DNA of 64,000 nt from Rhodocyclaceae bacterium. GTDB taxonomy: Bacteria; Pseudomonadota; Gammaproteobacteria; Burkholderiales; Rhodocyclaceae. Below the pieces are notes generated by a model. The model was not told the origin of the DNA, made no database searches, and saw nothing but the letters and a program-made list of their open reading frames with translations. A program made the translations under genes and the position numbers. The stretch lies in the NCBI GenBank assembly GCA_028714035.1, contig JAQTNA010000007.1, forward strand, positions 43,137 through 107,136. Direction: 5' to 3'. Positions within the stretch are counted from its first letter, which is position 1, and every line of letters begins with the position of its first letter. This document shows, piece by piece, positions 37,369 to 47,249 of the stretch.

Positions 37369-39645
37369 TCACTCGTCTGAGGCGGCCGCCGCTGCTGCCG
37401 CTGCCGCACACTGGGCGCAGAACGGCGTGCCCGCCTGCCAGGCGAGCTTCAAAGCCTGCGCCTGGGGCGAGTAGTCCTCCGGTTTTGGCGGCGCTTCCGG
37501 TTTCATGTCTTCGCCGCCCTTGGAGCCGCGAGCTTCGTCCGGGGCCTTGGGGGCGGTGGGGTTGCAGGCCGTGCCATCCTCGGGGGGGGTACAGCCGCTG
37601 CCTGAGCCTGCGGATCCGCCGGAGTTGATCAGCACCGGCGTACCGGAAATGGTGACACCGGCCGGGCCGACGACGATGAAGCCGCCGCCCGCCTTCAGCG
37701 TGATGCTCATGCCCGCTTCGATCACCACGTTCATGCCGCCCTTGAGATGGATTTCCTGGGCGGCGTCCACCGCCATGTTCATGCCGACCTTCATTTGCGT
37801 GTTCTGGTCGGACTTGAAGCGGATGTGCTCTTCGGCCTTGGAGTCTATGTTCTTGGCGGCCTTGTTGAAGATGCTGGCGGCTGACTTGAGATGAATCTCG
37901 GCGCCGGCATCGGCCAGGATCATGCCTCCCATCTTGCCCTGCCAGTGCTGCGCCACGTTCAGGGAGAAACTGCCCTCGTCGAGCTTCACGTTCTCGTCAC
38001 CCTTGATGGTGACATGGTGATCGGCGTTGGTCTTCTCCCGATAGTCCTTCTCGATGATGCGGTGACTCTCCTCACCCACATATTCCCGGCGCCGGTTTTT
38101 GATACGGACGTTCTTGTCCTTCTCGGCGTGGATGTAGATTTCCTCCGAACCCTGCTTGTCATCGAAACTGAGTTCGTTGAAGTTGGAAGCGCTGCCCTTG
38201 TAGGTGCGGGTCTTGATGCCGGAGCGGGTCTTCTGGCCGGGCAGATCCCAGGGTGGCATGGATTCGGCGTTATAGACCCGGCCGGTGATGATGGGCCAGT
38301 CCGGGTCGCCGTCAATGAACTCGATGATCACTTCGTGGCCGATGCGAGGCAGGAAAATCGCGCCCCACTGCTTGCTGGCCCAGGGTTGGGATACCCGGAC
38401 CCAGCATGAACTCTTGTCATCCGCCTGGTTGTACCGGTCCCAGTGGAACTGGACCTTGACCCGGCCGTACTTGTCCACGTGGATTTCTTCCCCGGCAGGC
38501 CCGACCACGATCGCGGTCTGCGGGCCGGGCACGATGGGCTTTGACGTGGAGCGAACCGGTCTGAACTGGGTCGTGGCTGGAATGGTATTGAAGCTGCAAC
38601 GGAACTCTGCGTGGGTGTCTCCGGACTCGGGGCCGTTGTTGGTGAAGTCGTAATGGGCCGTCGTCACCAGGAATTCGCTGCCCTCGGCAACTTGGGGATG
38701 GTCGGACAGCTTGAAGGTCCGGCCCGTTTCGATGCCGCGGATCGGCCCGCTGGCTGAGACGACCTGAAAATTGCTGTGCAGCTCCTGGATGCGAACCTTG
38801 GACAGGCGATCGCCTTCGTCGGTGGTCTCGTATTCCCCCGGATAGTCGTAGTACTCGAAATTGAACATCTCATGATCTTCAGAAATCGAGGACTTGGCGG
38901 TCAGGTCAGCCTTGGGTTTCTGGAAATCGAAATCCTTGATCGTGAATCGGCCGGGCTGGATCTCGTGGCTGGCATGCCATTCGGTGATGCACTCCTTCTC
39001 CGCCGAGCGGCCCGAGGCGACGTCTGAAAACGGGATGGCCGTATAGCCCGGCCTGGCCGAGTGTTTGCTCAGGTCGTCGCACAGGATCATGGTGTGCTTG
39101 CCATCCACGTGCTCGAAGTAGTAATAGATGCCCATCTGCTCCATCAGGCGGCTGATGAAGTTGAAGTCGGTTTCGCGGTACTGGCAGCAGTATTCCCATG
39201 GTGTGTAGTTGCCGGTCAGCCGGAGTTCCAGATAGGCGAACGGGTACACGGCGCACACGGCCTGGATGACCTGCGGCACCGTCTTGTCCTGGAATATGCG
39301 GAAGTTCGAGGAACGGGTCAGGAACCACAGCCAGGGATGCATGGTGGCCTGGTAAATGAAGGCCTGGCCCTTGCCGCCCTCGACAAACCGGGCGGCCGGG
39401 GTGTGGCCCGCGTCCGCGAATTGGGTGACGTAGCCGTTGAAATAGCGCAGCTTCTGCCCGCCCGGCATTTCGATGCCCGCGGTCACGTTCTTGCCCAGGA
39501 GGTCGGACGCCTTGACGTCCCCGCGCTTGGTCACGAGCGTCAGGTTGAAACGGGGAAGGCGGCCCAGCTCCTCCTGTCCGGAAAAGTGGGACAGGATGAC
39601 TTGATCCTTGCCAAGGGGCGTGGCGATTTCGAGTAATCTGGACAT
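37369..39645 (-). CDS. vgrG: VgrG spike protein (TssI)
   Basis: 758 residues from ATG 39645 (MSRLLEIATPLGKDQVILSHF), chosen because the upstream part is not family-like. gp27/gp44-like domain, gp5 OB-fold region (VHVDKYGRVKVQFHWDR, SQPWASKQWGAIFLPRIGHEVIIEFIDGDPDWPIITGRVYN), then the long beta-helix (IRIKNRRREYVGEES, repeats of AEIHLKSAA, MNVVIEAG). The C-terminal tail (about 690-758) is Pro/Gly-rich and ends with PFCAQC followed by poly-Ala. No toxin domain is recognised. It forms the T6SS puncturing tip. Confidence 0.96.
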   Translation of the reverse strand: MSRLLEIATPLGKDQVILSHFSGQEELGRLPRFNLTLVTKRGDVKASDLLGKNVTAGIEMPGGQKLRYFNGYVTQFADAGHTPAARFVEGGKGQAFIYQATMHPWLWFLTRSSNFRIFQDKTVPQVIQAVCAVYPFAYLELRLTGNYTPWEYCCQYRETDFNFISRLMEQMGIYYYFEHVDGKHTMILCDDLSKHSARPGYTAIPFSDVASGRSAEKECITEWHASHEIQPGRFTIKDFDFQKPKADLTAKSSISEDHEMFNFEYYDYPGEYETTDEGDRLSKVRIQELHSNFQVVSASGPIRGIETGRTFKLSDHPQVAEGSEFLVTTAHYDFTNNGPESGDTHAEFRCSFNTIPATTQFRPVRSTSKPIVPGPQTAIVVGPAGEEIHVDKYGRVKVQFHWDRYNQADDKSSCWVRVSQPWASKQWGAIFLPRIGHEVIIEFIDGDPDWPIITGRVYNAESMPPWDLPGQKTRSGIKTRTYKGSASNFNELSFDDKQGSEEIYIHAEKDKNVRIKNRRREYVGEESHRIIEKDYREKTNADHHVTIKGDENVKLDEGSFSLNVAQHWQGKMGGMILADAGAEIHLKSAASIFNKAAKNIDSKAEEHIRFKSDQNTQMKVGMNMAVDAAQEIHLKGGMNVVIEAGMSITLKAGGGFIVVGPAGVTISGTPVLINSGGSAGSGSGCTPPEDGTACNPTAPKAPDEARGSKGGEDMKPEAPPKPEDYSPQAQALKLAWQAGTPFCAQCAAAAAAAAASDE

Positions 39646-39820
39646 GGTATCTCTCGCCGGGTAAGCCGGATGCGGCCGGAAGTCAGGTGGTCTGGGGGAG
39701 GGAATGCCGGCGCCGGCGAACCCCCGGCGCGGCAAGGGGGCCTTGCCCGCCGCCTACCGGGGTGTTCGGATTGCCGCAGTTACGGTCGGCCATGGCATGT
39801 CCCCACTAAAGCGAGTGACC

Positions 39821-42577
39821 TCAGTCGTAGGAGTAGGCGAATTCCCCGTCCTTCACGCTGATGGCGACCCGGGTGATGGCCTGGCCTTCCATCATGCGCT
39901 TCAGGAACTCTTCCGACAGGGCCGGCAGCACGGTGTTGGTGAGGATGGCGTCAATCATGCGGCCGCCGGACTCCACTTCGGTGCAACGGCTGATGATGAG
40001 CTTGACCACCTCGTCATCATATTCGAAGGGCACGCCGTGGTTCTCCTTGACGCGCTTGGCGATGCGACCCAGTTGCAGGCGCACGATGTTGCCCAGCATC
40101 TCATCCGACAGCGGGTAGTAGGGAATGACCACCACCCGGCCGAGCAGCGCCGCCGGGAAGATCTTCAGGAGCGCGGGCCGCAGCGACGTGGCCACGGCCT
40201 CGGGTTCCGGCATCAGTTCCGGGTCGCGGCACAGGGTCATGATCTCCTCCGAGCCGGCGTTGGAAGTGAGGATGATCACCGTGTTCTTGAAGTCAATGAA
40301 GCGGCCCTCGCCATCCTCCATCCAGCCCTTGTCGAATACCTGGAAGAAGATTTCATGCACGTCCGGGTGGGCCTTCTCCACCTCGTCCAGCAGCACCACG
40401 CTGTAGGGCTTCCGGCGCACGGCCTCGGTCAGGACGCCGCCTTCGCCGTAACCCACGTATCCGGGCGGTGCGCCCTTCAGGGTGGAAACGGTATGGGCCT
40501 CCTGGTACTCGCTCATGTTGATGGTGATGATGTTCTGCTCGCCGCCGTAGAGGGCTTCCGCCAGGGTCAGCGCCGTCTCCGTCTTGCCCACGCCGGACGG
40601 GCCGCAGAGCATGAACACGCCGATGGGCTTGTTCGGGTTGTCCAGCTTGGCCCGGGAGGTCTGGATGCGCCGGGCGATCATCTCCAGGCCGTGGCGTTGG
40701 CCCATGACCCGTGCGTTCAGGGTGTCGGCCAGGTGCAGGATGGATTCCACCTCGTTCTTCACCATGCGGCCCACCGGGATGCCGGTCCAGTCCTGGACCA
40801 CGGAAGCCACCGCCTGCTCGTCGCAGGAGGGCAGGATCAGGGGCGTGTAGCCCTGCAGGGTGGCCAGGTCGGACTGGAGGGCCTTCAGTTCGGTCATCAT
40901 CGCATCCCGTTCCTCGGGGCTGGGTGCGACCGGGGCACCCTCGGGGGCCACGACGGCGCCGGGGGCGGCCTTGGCCGCCTCGGCCTGGGCTTCCAGCTTG
41001 CTCTGGGTGCCTTCCACCGGTTCGGCGATGGCGCGCAACTTGGCGCGCAGCTCCAGCACCTTGTCCACCAGGACCTTCTCGTCCTGCCAGCGCTTCTCCA
41101 GTTCGGCCAGGGTGGCCTGGGCGCCGGCCAGCTTCTCATGCACGTCGCTGCGGCGCTTGCCGATGTCAATTCCTACCGCTTCCTCGCGGCCGATGATCTG
41201 GAGCTCGGTTTCCAGGGCCTCGATGTGGCGCCGGGTGTCCTCCACCTCGGCCGGCGTGGCGTGCTGGCTCACGGCGACCCGGGCGCAGGAGGTGTCCAGC
41301 AGGCTCACCGCCTTGTCCGGCAACTGGCGTGCGGGGATGTAGCGGTGGGAGAGGCGCACGGCCGACTCGATGGCCGCATCCAGCACCTGCACCCGGTGAT
41401 GCTTCTCCAGGACGGAGGCCACGCCGCGCAGCATGAGGATGGCCTTGTGCTCGGAGGGCTCATCCACCTGCACCACCTGGAAGCGGCGGGTGAGCGCGGG
41501 ATCCTTCTCGAAATACTTCTTGTACTCGGCCCAGGTGGTGGCGGCCACGGTCCTGAGCTTGCCGCGTGCCAGGGCCGGCTTCAGGAGGTTGGCCGCGTCC
41601 CCCGTTCCCGCCGCGCCGCCGGCACCGATCAGGGTGTGGGCCTCGTCTATGAACAGGATGATGGGCTTTTCGGACGACTGTACCTCGTCAATCACGGCCC
41701 GCAGGCGGTTCTCGAACTCGCCCTTCATGCTGGCGCCGGCCTGCAGGAGGCCGATGTCCAGGGAGTAGAGGCTCACATCCTTGAGCGAGGGCGGCACGTC
41801 GCCCTTGACGATGCGCTGGGCGAAGCCTTCCACCACGGCGGTCTTGCCCACGCCGGCTTCACCGGTGAGGATGGGGTTGTTCTGGCGCCGGCGCATGAGG
41901 ATATCCACGATCTGGCGGATTTCCTCGTCCCGTCCCAGTACCGGGTCCATCTCGCCGGCCCGGGCCTTGGCCGTGAGATCCACGGCGAACTTCTTCAGGG
42001 CTTCCATCTTGCCCATCTGGGCCGGGGCCATGGCGCCGCTGGCCTCGCCGGGCACGGCGCCGCCCCCCACCTGGAAGCCATCCTTGGCGGTCTGGCCTTC
42101 CTCGGGCGAGCCGGAAACGATCTTGGCGAAGTCCTCGGACAGGGTCTCGACCTTGATTTTCTGGAACTCCTTGGAAATGCCGTACAGCGCGTTCCTCAGC
42201 GTGCCGGTCTTGAGGCAGCCCACGATCAGGTGGCCGGAACGCACCGCGCCTTCGCCGAACATCAGGGTGCCATAGACCCAGCCGCGCTCCACCGCGTCGT
42301 CAATATGGGAGGACAGGTCGGAAATGGAGGTATGGCCGCGGGGCAGTTGGTCCAGGGAAGCCGTGAAGTCGGCCGCCAGGCGCGAGGCGTCCAGGTTGAA
42401 GTGGCGTGCGATATGGTGCAGGTCGCTGTCCTGGTTCTGGAGGATCTGGTGCAGCCAATGCACCAGTTCCACATAGGGATTCCCGCGCAGCTTGCAGAAT
42501 ACGGTGGCGCCTTCGATGGCCTTGTAGGCCAGGGCATCGAGCTTTCCGAACAGTTTGATGCGGCTGATTTCACTCAT
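39821..42577 (-). CDS. clpV: T6SS ATPase ClpV (TssH)
   Basis: 918 residues. N-domain ([39 protein letters not shown]), first AAA+ with Walker [11 protein letters not shown], middle coiled domain about 420-550 and second AAA+ with [12 protein letters not shown], plus arginine-finger motifs. ClpV disassembles contracted TssB/TssC sheaths. The N-terminal helix for TssC binding is of the T6SS type rather than ClpB. Part of the leftward half. Confidence 0.96.
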   Translation of the reverse strand: MSEISRIKLFGKLDALAYKAIEGATVFCKLRGNPYVELVHWLHQILQNQDSDLHHIARHFNLDASRLAADFTASLDQLPRGHTSISDLSSHIDDAVERGWVYGTLMFGEGAVRSGHLIVGCLKTGTLRNALYGISKEFQKIKVETLSEDFAKIVSGSPEEGQTAKDGFQVGGGAVPGEASGAMAPAQMGKMEALKKFAVDLTAKARAGEMDPVLGRDEEIRQIVDILMRRRQNNPILTGEAGVGKTAVVEGFAQRIVKGDVPPSLKDVSLYSLDIGLLQAGASMKGEFENRLRAVIDEVQSSEKPIILFIDEAHTLIGAGGAAGTGDAANLLKPALARGKLRTVAATTWAEYKKYFEKDPALTRRFQVVQVDEPSEHKAILMLRGVASVLEKHHRVQVLDAAIESAVRLSHRYIPARQLPDKAVSLLDTSCARVAVSQHATPAEVEDTRRHIEALETELQIIGREEAVGIDIGKRRSDVHEKLAGAQATLAELEKRWQDEKVLVDKVLELRAKLRAIAEPVEGTQSKLEAQAEAAKAAPGAVVAPEGAPVAPSPEERDAMMTELKALQSDLATLQGYTPLILPSCDEQAVASVVQDWTGIPVGRMVKNEVESILHLADTLNARVMGQRHGLEMIARRIQTSRAKLDNPNKPIGVFMLCGPSGVGKTETALTLAEALYGGEQNIITINMSEYQEAHTVSTLKGAPPGYVGYGEGGVLTEAVRRKPYSVVLLDEVEKAHPDVHEIFFQVFDKGWMEDGEGRFIDFKNTVIILTSNAGSEEIMTLCRDPELMPEPEAVATSLRPALLKIFPAALLGRVVVIPYYPLSDEMLGNIVRLQLGRIAKRVKENHGVPFEYDDEVVKLIISRCTEVESGGRMIDAILTNTVLPALSEEFLKRMMEGQAITRVAISVKDGEFAYSYD

Positions 42578-42702
42578 GATCTCGAATCCTTATGCGTAGG
42601 GCTGCGAAGAACGTCTGAAGCAAGTGAGTTTTGAAACAGGTTTGATCGGGTGGAAGTGTTCCGGTGGGAGTCCGAATGATTCTGTAAGCATTGTATGTCC
42701 GA

Positions 42703-43851
42703 CTAGGCCTTTCCCGCCAGAACCAGGTCTTCCGCGTCGGTCTGTTCGAGCCGTACTCCCAGCCAGGAAGTCCAGCCCAGGAACACCGAGTTGCCCAGCC
42801 AGGACAGGGGCACCTCTTCCTTTTTCAGCACCAGCTGGATGTCCCAATCCAGTTCCACGCCGATGTACAGCCGCACCAGGTCGGAGAGCTTGGGGTGGCT
42901 GGGGCCGTTGGGCAGAAAGCGCTGGTAGTCGGCAAAGGAGAGGGGGCCGAGGACGATGCGGAACTTGCTCTGGCAATCCCAGACCTTTTCCCCGGTTACG
43001 GCGTCTTCCCCCAGGATGGCAAAGCCCCTCTTGCGGCCCAGGCGGGTTCGCTCGGAATCCGGGATGGCCAGCCAGCGGCCGAGCCATTGCTCCAGGCGCA
43101 CGGGCACCTGGAAATGGTTGGCCAGGACGACTTGCAGCCCTTCGGCGCATTTCACCTGGCGTCCGAAGATGCCGGCATGGGCGAGCTTTACGAAGTCGCT
43201 GACCGAATCCCGGTTGCGCAGGGTCGGCTGTCCCAGGCCGCATAGTGCGCCGATATAGGTGCCGAAATGGTCCTTCTCCGGCCGGTCCAGGCTGACCGCC
43301 GGCTGGTTGTTGGCCCAGGCCCGGTAGAACAGGGACAGGATGCGGTGATGAAAGACGTCGGCGAATCGGGTGAAGGTGCTGTCGCCCGCATGCAGGCGCC
43401 GCTCCAGGGCGAACTCCGTGAGGTGCAGAGGCAGGGCGCCGTTAGGTCCGAAGAGGCCCAGCACCCGCTGCATCAGGCGCGGGGGGTGCTGGTCCGTGGC
43501 CGGTTCCAGGGTATCCACGGCCGAGGCGGGAAAGGCCAGCGCCGCGGTTTGGCCGATGCGGACCGGCTCATCTCTGGGCCGCTTGGCTTCGCCCAGGCGC
43601 GGCAGGTCACGGAAGGCGCACTCTATGGCCCGCAGCGCGGCGAACAGGTCATAGCTGCCCGGTGCCTCGGCGATTTCCCGGAAGACTTCCTGAGGATCGC
43701 GCGGCACATGCTCGGGCACCACGTTCCGGCCCTGCTGCCGCTCGAGGAGGAGCCTGCCGAGCGTCTCGAAGAAGACCTTGCCGGCAGGCGACCGGGAAAG
43801 CCGGGCGACGGCGGCTATAGCACCGGGCGTTGCGCGAATCTCGGTTTCCAT
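42703..43851 (-). CDS. tssG: T6SS baseplate protein TssG (ImpH)
   Basis: 382 residues from ATG 43851 (METEIRATPGAIAAVARL), overlapping the end of tssF by 37 bases; the longer frame upstream is an antiparallel shadow of tssF. Family motifs: FFETLGRLLLERQ, LFAALRAIECAFRDLPRLG, GLFGPNGALPLHLTEFALER, FYRAWANNQPAVS and GNSVFLGWTSWLG. TssG forms the wedge with TssF and TssE below the sheath. Confidence 0.95.
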   Translation of the reverse strand: METEIRATPGAIAAVARLSRSPAGKVFFETLGRLLLERQQGRNVVPEHVPRDPQEVFREIAEAPGSYDLFAALRAIECAFRDLPRLGEAKRPRDEPVRIGQTAALAFPASAVDTLEPATDQHPPRLMQRVLGLFGPNGALPLHLTEFALERRLHAGDSTFTRFADVFHHRILSLFYRAWANNQPAVSLDRPEKDHFGTYIGALCGLGQPTLRNRDSVSDFVKLAHAGIFGRQVKCAEGLQVVLANHFQVPVRLEQWLGRWLAIPDSERTRLGRKRGFAILGEDAVTGEKVWDCQSKFRIVLGPLSFADYQRFLPNGPSHPKLSDLVRLYIGVELDWDIQLVLKKEEVPLSWLGNSVFLGWTSWLGVRLEQTDAEDLVLAGKA

Positions 43852-45686
43852 CGCATGATCTCCCCGCGCCCGGTGACATGCAGCACCGTCTCGGTAAAGG
43901 CATTGATCGAGGTATGGCGGGCAAAGAATTCTTCCAGCACGGCGGCCAGCACGAAGGGCGTGGTGCCTTCGAAGGAACGTTCGTCGCAGGTCAGTTCCAC
44001 CTCCAGGCCGCGGCCGACGGTGACCGGCCCCTTGGTTGGCATGCGCCGCACGATGGGCGAAACCTTGACCGAGCGTACCCCCTCCAACTGCTTCCTCATG
44101 GGGGATTCGGGGGTGATGCCGTACAGTTCCAGCATCTGGCGCAAGGCCATGGCCCCCTCGGTGGGCGAGGTATCGGTCAGGGACAGGTAATTGAGCGACA
44201 GGTGGCTCACCAGGCGCCAGATCACTTCCCCTTCCAGCGCGGGCGCCACCGGACGGGACGGACCCCGGATGCAGCGGATGGCCTTCACGGGCAGGGTGAC
44301 CTCGACATCGAAGTCGCCCCGGGCGAGGCCGGTGGGCATGAGAATGGGCAGATCCCGGTTGGAGCACAGGGTCGCCACGGAGATCTGCTTGAGTTCTGCG
44401 CCAACCCCCAGGTCGCCGGAATCCACCAGGCTCACGAACACCTCGGTGCCGATATAGGAAGTGCGGGACCCGGTGCGCTTCTGGGTGGCCGAATACATCC
44501 GACCTTCCCGGCGCAGGGAATAGAACCCCTCGCCGGCTCCGGTCGTCTCGTCCAGCGTGGCGTAGAGCGGGCGGAAATGGCGTTCCCCACCCAGCCCCGA
44601 GCCGTGGCCCGTCATGCCCGTCACCGAGTGAACCTCGAAGTCCATGGGCCGGGTGCGATCCGCCAGCACGTGGTATTCCACCTGGCGCGAGCCCAGGTGA
44701 ATGCGGTCCGCCAGCTTGGGAAAGAGGTTGATCGCCGGGGTGGTGTTCAGGCTGAAGTGACCGGCGTCCACCAGGTTTTCCAGTTGAGGGTCGGTCCTCT
44801 TCAGAAGTATCAGCAGTTCCACTTCCTGGACATTGCAGCCGGCCAGAGCCTGGCGCAGTCCGGTCAGACGGAAAAACAGGTAGCGCGAGGGAAAGGCGGC
44901 ATATTCGCGCAGCAGGCGGTAACCCCGGAAAGAGCGCTTGGGCGGCGGCAGCATGGCTTCATCGTCGCCAAAACCCACCCTCTCCAGGTTTTCCGGTTCC
45001 AGCCAGCCGTAGGAACGGCCGCCGCGCTTCGGCTGCAGAACGGCCGTGCCCACGCAGCCGGAAAACAGCTGTTCATAGATGCGGGCGGCAATGCTCTCTT
45101 CACCGGAGAGATGGCAGACCAGTTGATCCAGGGGAAGGCGGTCGAAGGTCGCGTCGCCATTGATGCGCAGTCGCAGGCGCAAGGCTCCCTTGACGCCGGC
45201 GGGAGCCGGTACGTCCCGGGGCATGTCCGGCGGATAGGCATGGAACTTGGCCTCGACGATCTCCAGCGGCCACAGGGTCAGTTCATGAGCGGTGTGAAAC
45301 ACCGGGGCGGTCGGGGTGTCGTCGGTCTGTTTTCCCCGCAGGACGGTGCCGCGCGGAACCTTTACCCCGTTGTTCAGGTCGGCTTCGCTGAAGTCCGGAT
45401 CGAAACGCACCATGGCCATGGACGGCACGGGCGAAAGATAGTCCGGGAACACCACCTCGGTCAGATGCTGGGTGAAGGTGGGAAACTCGGCATCCAGCTT
45501 CAACTGGATGCGTGCCGCGAGGAAGGCAAAACCCTCCAGCAGCCTCTCCACATAGGGATCCGAGCATTCGATGCCGTCCAGGGTCAGGCGGTTTGCGATC
45601 TTGGGGAATTCCCGTGCGAATTCCGCCGCGCTCTCCCGGATGTGGGTGAGCTCCTGGTTGTAATAGTCGTAGAACAGCGGGTGCAT
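43815..45686 (-). CDS. tssF: T6SS baseplate protein TssF (ImpG)
   Basis: 623 residues. N-terminal MHPLFYDYYNQELTHIRESAAEFAREFP and LEGFAFLAARIQLKLDAEFPTFTQHLTEVVFPDYLSPVPSM are diagnostic, and the C-terminal part (EVELTCDERSFEGTTPFVLAAVLEEFFARHTSINAF) is the gpW-like end. TssF is the main wedge subunit. tssE lies seven bases upstream; tssG overlaps its 3' end, so the two are probably translated together. Confidence 0.96.
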   Translation of the reverse strand: MHPLFYDYYNQELTHIRESAAEFAREFPKIANRLTLDGIECSDPYVERLLEGFAFLAARIQLKLDAEFPTFTQHLTEVVFPDYLSPVPSMAMVRFDPDFSEADLNNGVKVPRGTVLRGKQTDDTPTAPVFHTAHELTLWPLEIVEAKFHAYPPDMPRDVPAPAGVKGALRLRLRINGDATFDRLPLDQLVCHLSGEESIAARIYEQLFSGCVGTAVLQPKRGGRSYGWLEPENLERVGFGDDEAMLPPPKRSFRGYRLLREYAAFPSRYLFFRLTGLRQALAGCNVQEVELLILLKRTDPQLENLVDAGHFSLNTTPAINLFPKLADRIHLGSRQVEYHVLADRTRPMDFEVHSVTGMTGHGSGLGGERHFRPLYATLDETTGAGEGFYSLRREGRMYSATQKRTGSRTSYIGTEVFVSLVDSGDLGVGAELKQISVATLCSNRDLPILMPTGLARGDFDVEVTLPVKAIRCIRGPSRPVAPALEGEVIWRLVSHLSLNYLSLTDTSPTEGAMALRQMLELYGITPESPMRKQLEGVRSVKVSPIVRRMPTKGPVTVGRGLEVELTCDERSFEGTTPFVLAAVLEEFFARHTSINAFTETVLHVTGRGEIMRWKPRFAQRPVL

Positions 45687-45692
45687 GGCGCC

Positions 45693-46202
45693 TCAGCGAG
45701 TATTGCCTTGTTCGGATACCTTGCACTGGCCGTTCTCCAGGTCCAGATCGGTGTGCAGGGTGAGTTCCACCGGCGCGGGCTGTGCCCATAACTGGGCCTC
45801 GATGCGGAAGGAAACCACGTTGTGTGAATCCAGCTTCCGGGTGTCGCTCTCGGACTTGACCATGACCGAGTCCGGAATCAGGCGCGGCTCGAAGTCAATG
45901 ATGGCCTGTCGGATGGCCCGCTCCGTCTCCTTGAGGCTGAATCCGGTGGCGACCCGGCCGGACAGGGAGGGCAGCCCGTAATTGAGCACGGAACGCTTGA
46001 TTTCGGGATAGGGTTCCAGGTCTACCACGGCCTCCAGACGAACGGCATTCAGGAGCCAGGACAGATCCCGCAGCACGCAGTTGCGCAACTGGGAGATGGA
46101 GAGCACCCGCGCTTCCCGCAGTTCCGCCTTCTTGTCCGGGGTGTCGTCAATGAGCCGATCCAGGAGGCTGGGGATCAGCCGGTCGCGCAGGGCTTCGGCC
46201 AT
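45693..46202 (-). CDS. tssE: T6SS baseplate protein TssE (gp25-like)
   Basis: 169 residues. gp25-like core: LIPSLLDRLIDDTPDKKAELREARVLSISQLRNCVLRDLSWLLNA, YPEIKRSVLNYGLPSLSG, and the acidic ERAIRQAIIDFEPRLIPDSVMV. It links sheath and baseplate. The start is ten bases behind repeat copy C, which separates it from tagJ, so it may have its own promoter or depend on read-through. Confidence 0.94.
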   Translation of the reverse strand: MAEALRDRLIPSLLDRLIDDTPDKKAELREARVLSISQLRNCVLRDLSWLLNAVRLEAVVDLEPYPEIKRSVLNYGLPSLSGRVATGFSLKETERAIRQAIIDFEPRLIPDSVMVKSESDTRKLDSHNVVSFRIEAQLWAQPAPVELTLHTDLDLENGQCKVSEQGNTR

Positions 46203-46211
46203 TACGGCAAC

Positions 46212-46330
46212 AGTCGCGCTAGCGACTCACGACGCTCCCCTCGCCCGCTCGCGGGAGAGGGGCTGGGGGTGAGGGAAACAACGGGCATGATTTTCATGTT
46301 GCTGCGTATCTCTCAAAATCATGCCCGTTG
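46212..46330 (+). repeat. Repeat family copy C: module plus hairpin
   Basis: Module 46212-46276 (AGTCGCGCTAGCGACTC..., CTCCCCTCGCCCG, CGGGAGAGGGG, GGGGGTGAGGGA) followed by a perfect 16-bp inverted repeat CAACGGGCATGATTTT (46279-46294) / AAAATCATGCCCGTTG (46315-46330). It sits between tagJ and tssE, in the middle of the leftward T6SS operon. Confidence 0.88.
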
Positions 46331-46346
46331 GGCTCGCCGGTCAGGC

Positions 46347-47144
46347 TCAGGTTGCAGCCGTCAACTGAATGTTGCGGGTGTCCAGGAGGGAATATTCCCC
46401 CTGATCCGTGGTGAACATGCGCTGACCCAGACCCGCCCAGGTGTCGGCTCCCAGGTCTTGCCAGTCAGTGCGGCGAGCCAGTCGGCAGGCCTCGTCGGCC
46501 GTCTCGGAGCCCGGGTAACGGGAGGGAATGAAGGCTACCTGTTCGCCACCCGTGCTGAAGGTCAGCTTGGCGGGCAGCCAGACCAGATCGCGCAGGTCGG
46601 AGGGGGGCTCCAGGCGGATTGCGCTCAAGCGGTGGAAGGGAATCCAGTAATACTTGCCGTTGACCAGGGCCTCAAGAACCGGACCCAGGCGTGCGTCGCT
46701 GTCCGCGATCCAGGCGAAGTCCTGGCCATCCACGCTGCCGGCGGTGGCGGGTGCGGCATCGAAGGCCTCGCCTCTCAACACGGCGGCTTCCTCCGGTTTG
46801 CCCAGGGCGTTGACGCGCAGGGCTTCGGCCAGGCGCGCCAGCCATTCCTCGGGCTCGCCCAGGAACAGCGGCATCTTTTCACCCTTGAATACACGGCTGC
46901 GGAACACCTCGCAGCGGATGACTTCACGGTAGGCCCGCGCCATCTCTTCCGCCGATTTGTCCAGTTGGGCGGCCGTGGCGAGCTGGTTCACCCCTCGCTC
47001 CCAGGCGCCGTTTACACAGAACAACTGGAACAGCAGTATCCGGAGGTCCGGGCGGGAAGGCTCTTTCTTCACTTGGGCCGTAGTGCTGTCGAGCAGGGCC
47101 TGCAGCGAAAAATCCTTCTGCAGTTGGGCGGTCAGGGTCAGCAT
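46347..47144 (-). CDS. tagJ: T6SS accessory protein TagJ (ImpE)
   Basis: 265 residues with ImpE/TagJ features: VKKEPSRPDLRILLFQLFCVNGAWERGVNQL, then the C-terminal half with WIADSDARLGPVLEALVNGKYYWIPFHRL and LRDLVWLPAKLTFSTGGEQVAFIPSRYPGSE. In Pseudomonas, TagJ binds TssB and may modulate ClpV access. Placed after tssC; two hairpins separate it from tssC. Confidence 0.93.
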   Translation of the reverse strand: MLTLTAQLQKDFSLQALLDSTTAQVKKEPSRPDLRILLFQLFCVNGAWERGVNQLATAAQLDKSAEEMARAYREVIRCEVFRSRVFKGEKMPLFLGEPEEWLARLAEALRVNALGKPEEAAVLRGEAFDAAPATAGSVDGQDFAWIADSDARLGPVLEALVNGKYYWIPFHRLSAIRLEPPSDLRDLVWLPAKLTFSTGGEQVAFIPSRYPGSETADEACRLARRTDWQDLGADTWAGLGQRMFTTDQGEYSLLDTRNIQLTAAT

Positions 47145-47175
47145 GGCGATGGCGAGAGGCGAAATGAAGTCAACA

Positions 47176-47241
47176 ACGGCGGGAATCCCGCCGTGGGGAG
47201 CAGGCGGACATCTCAGGAAAAATAGTCTGAAATGTCCGCCT
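47176..47241 (-). other. Two stable hairpins in the tssC-tagJ gap
   Basis: Hairpin 1: perfect 9-bp stem 47176-47194 (ACGGCGGGA / TCCCGCCGT). Hairpin 2: 10-bp stem AGGCGGACAT (47202-47211) / ATGTCCGCCT (47232-47241), with an extra inner pairing. Stacked between the tssC stop and tagJ, where a hcp gene often lies. They may protect the abundant tssB-tssC message or cut transcription. Confidence 0.7.
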
Positions 47242-47249
47242 TGACCGGC

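Noticed and set aside
37369..37600. Toxin domain at the VgrG C-terminus
   Set aside because: The tail is Pro/Gly/Ala-rich with a single CxxC; nothing resembles a known effector domain.
39704..42634. Open frame of 976 codons on the plus strand
   Set aside because: Shadow of clpV on the other strand; low-complexity His/Gly/Leu composition.
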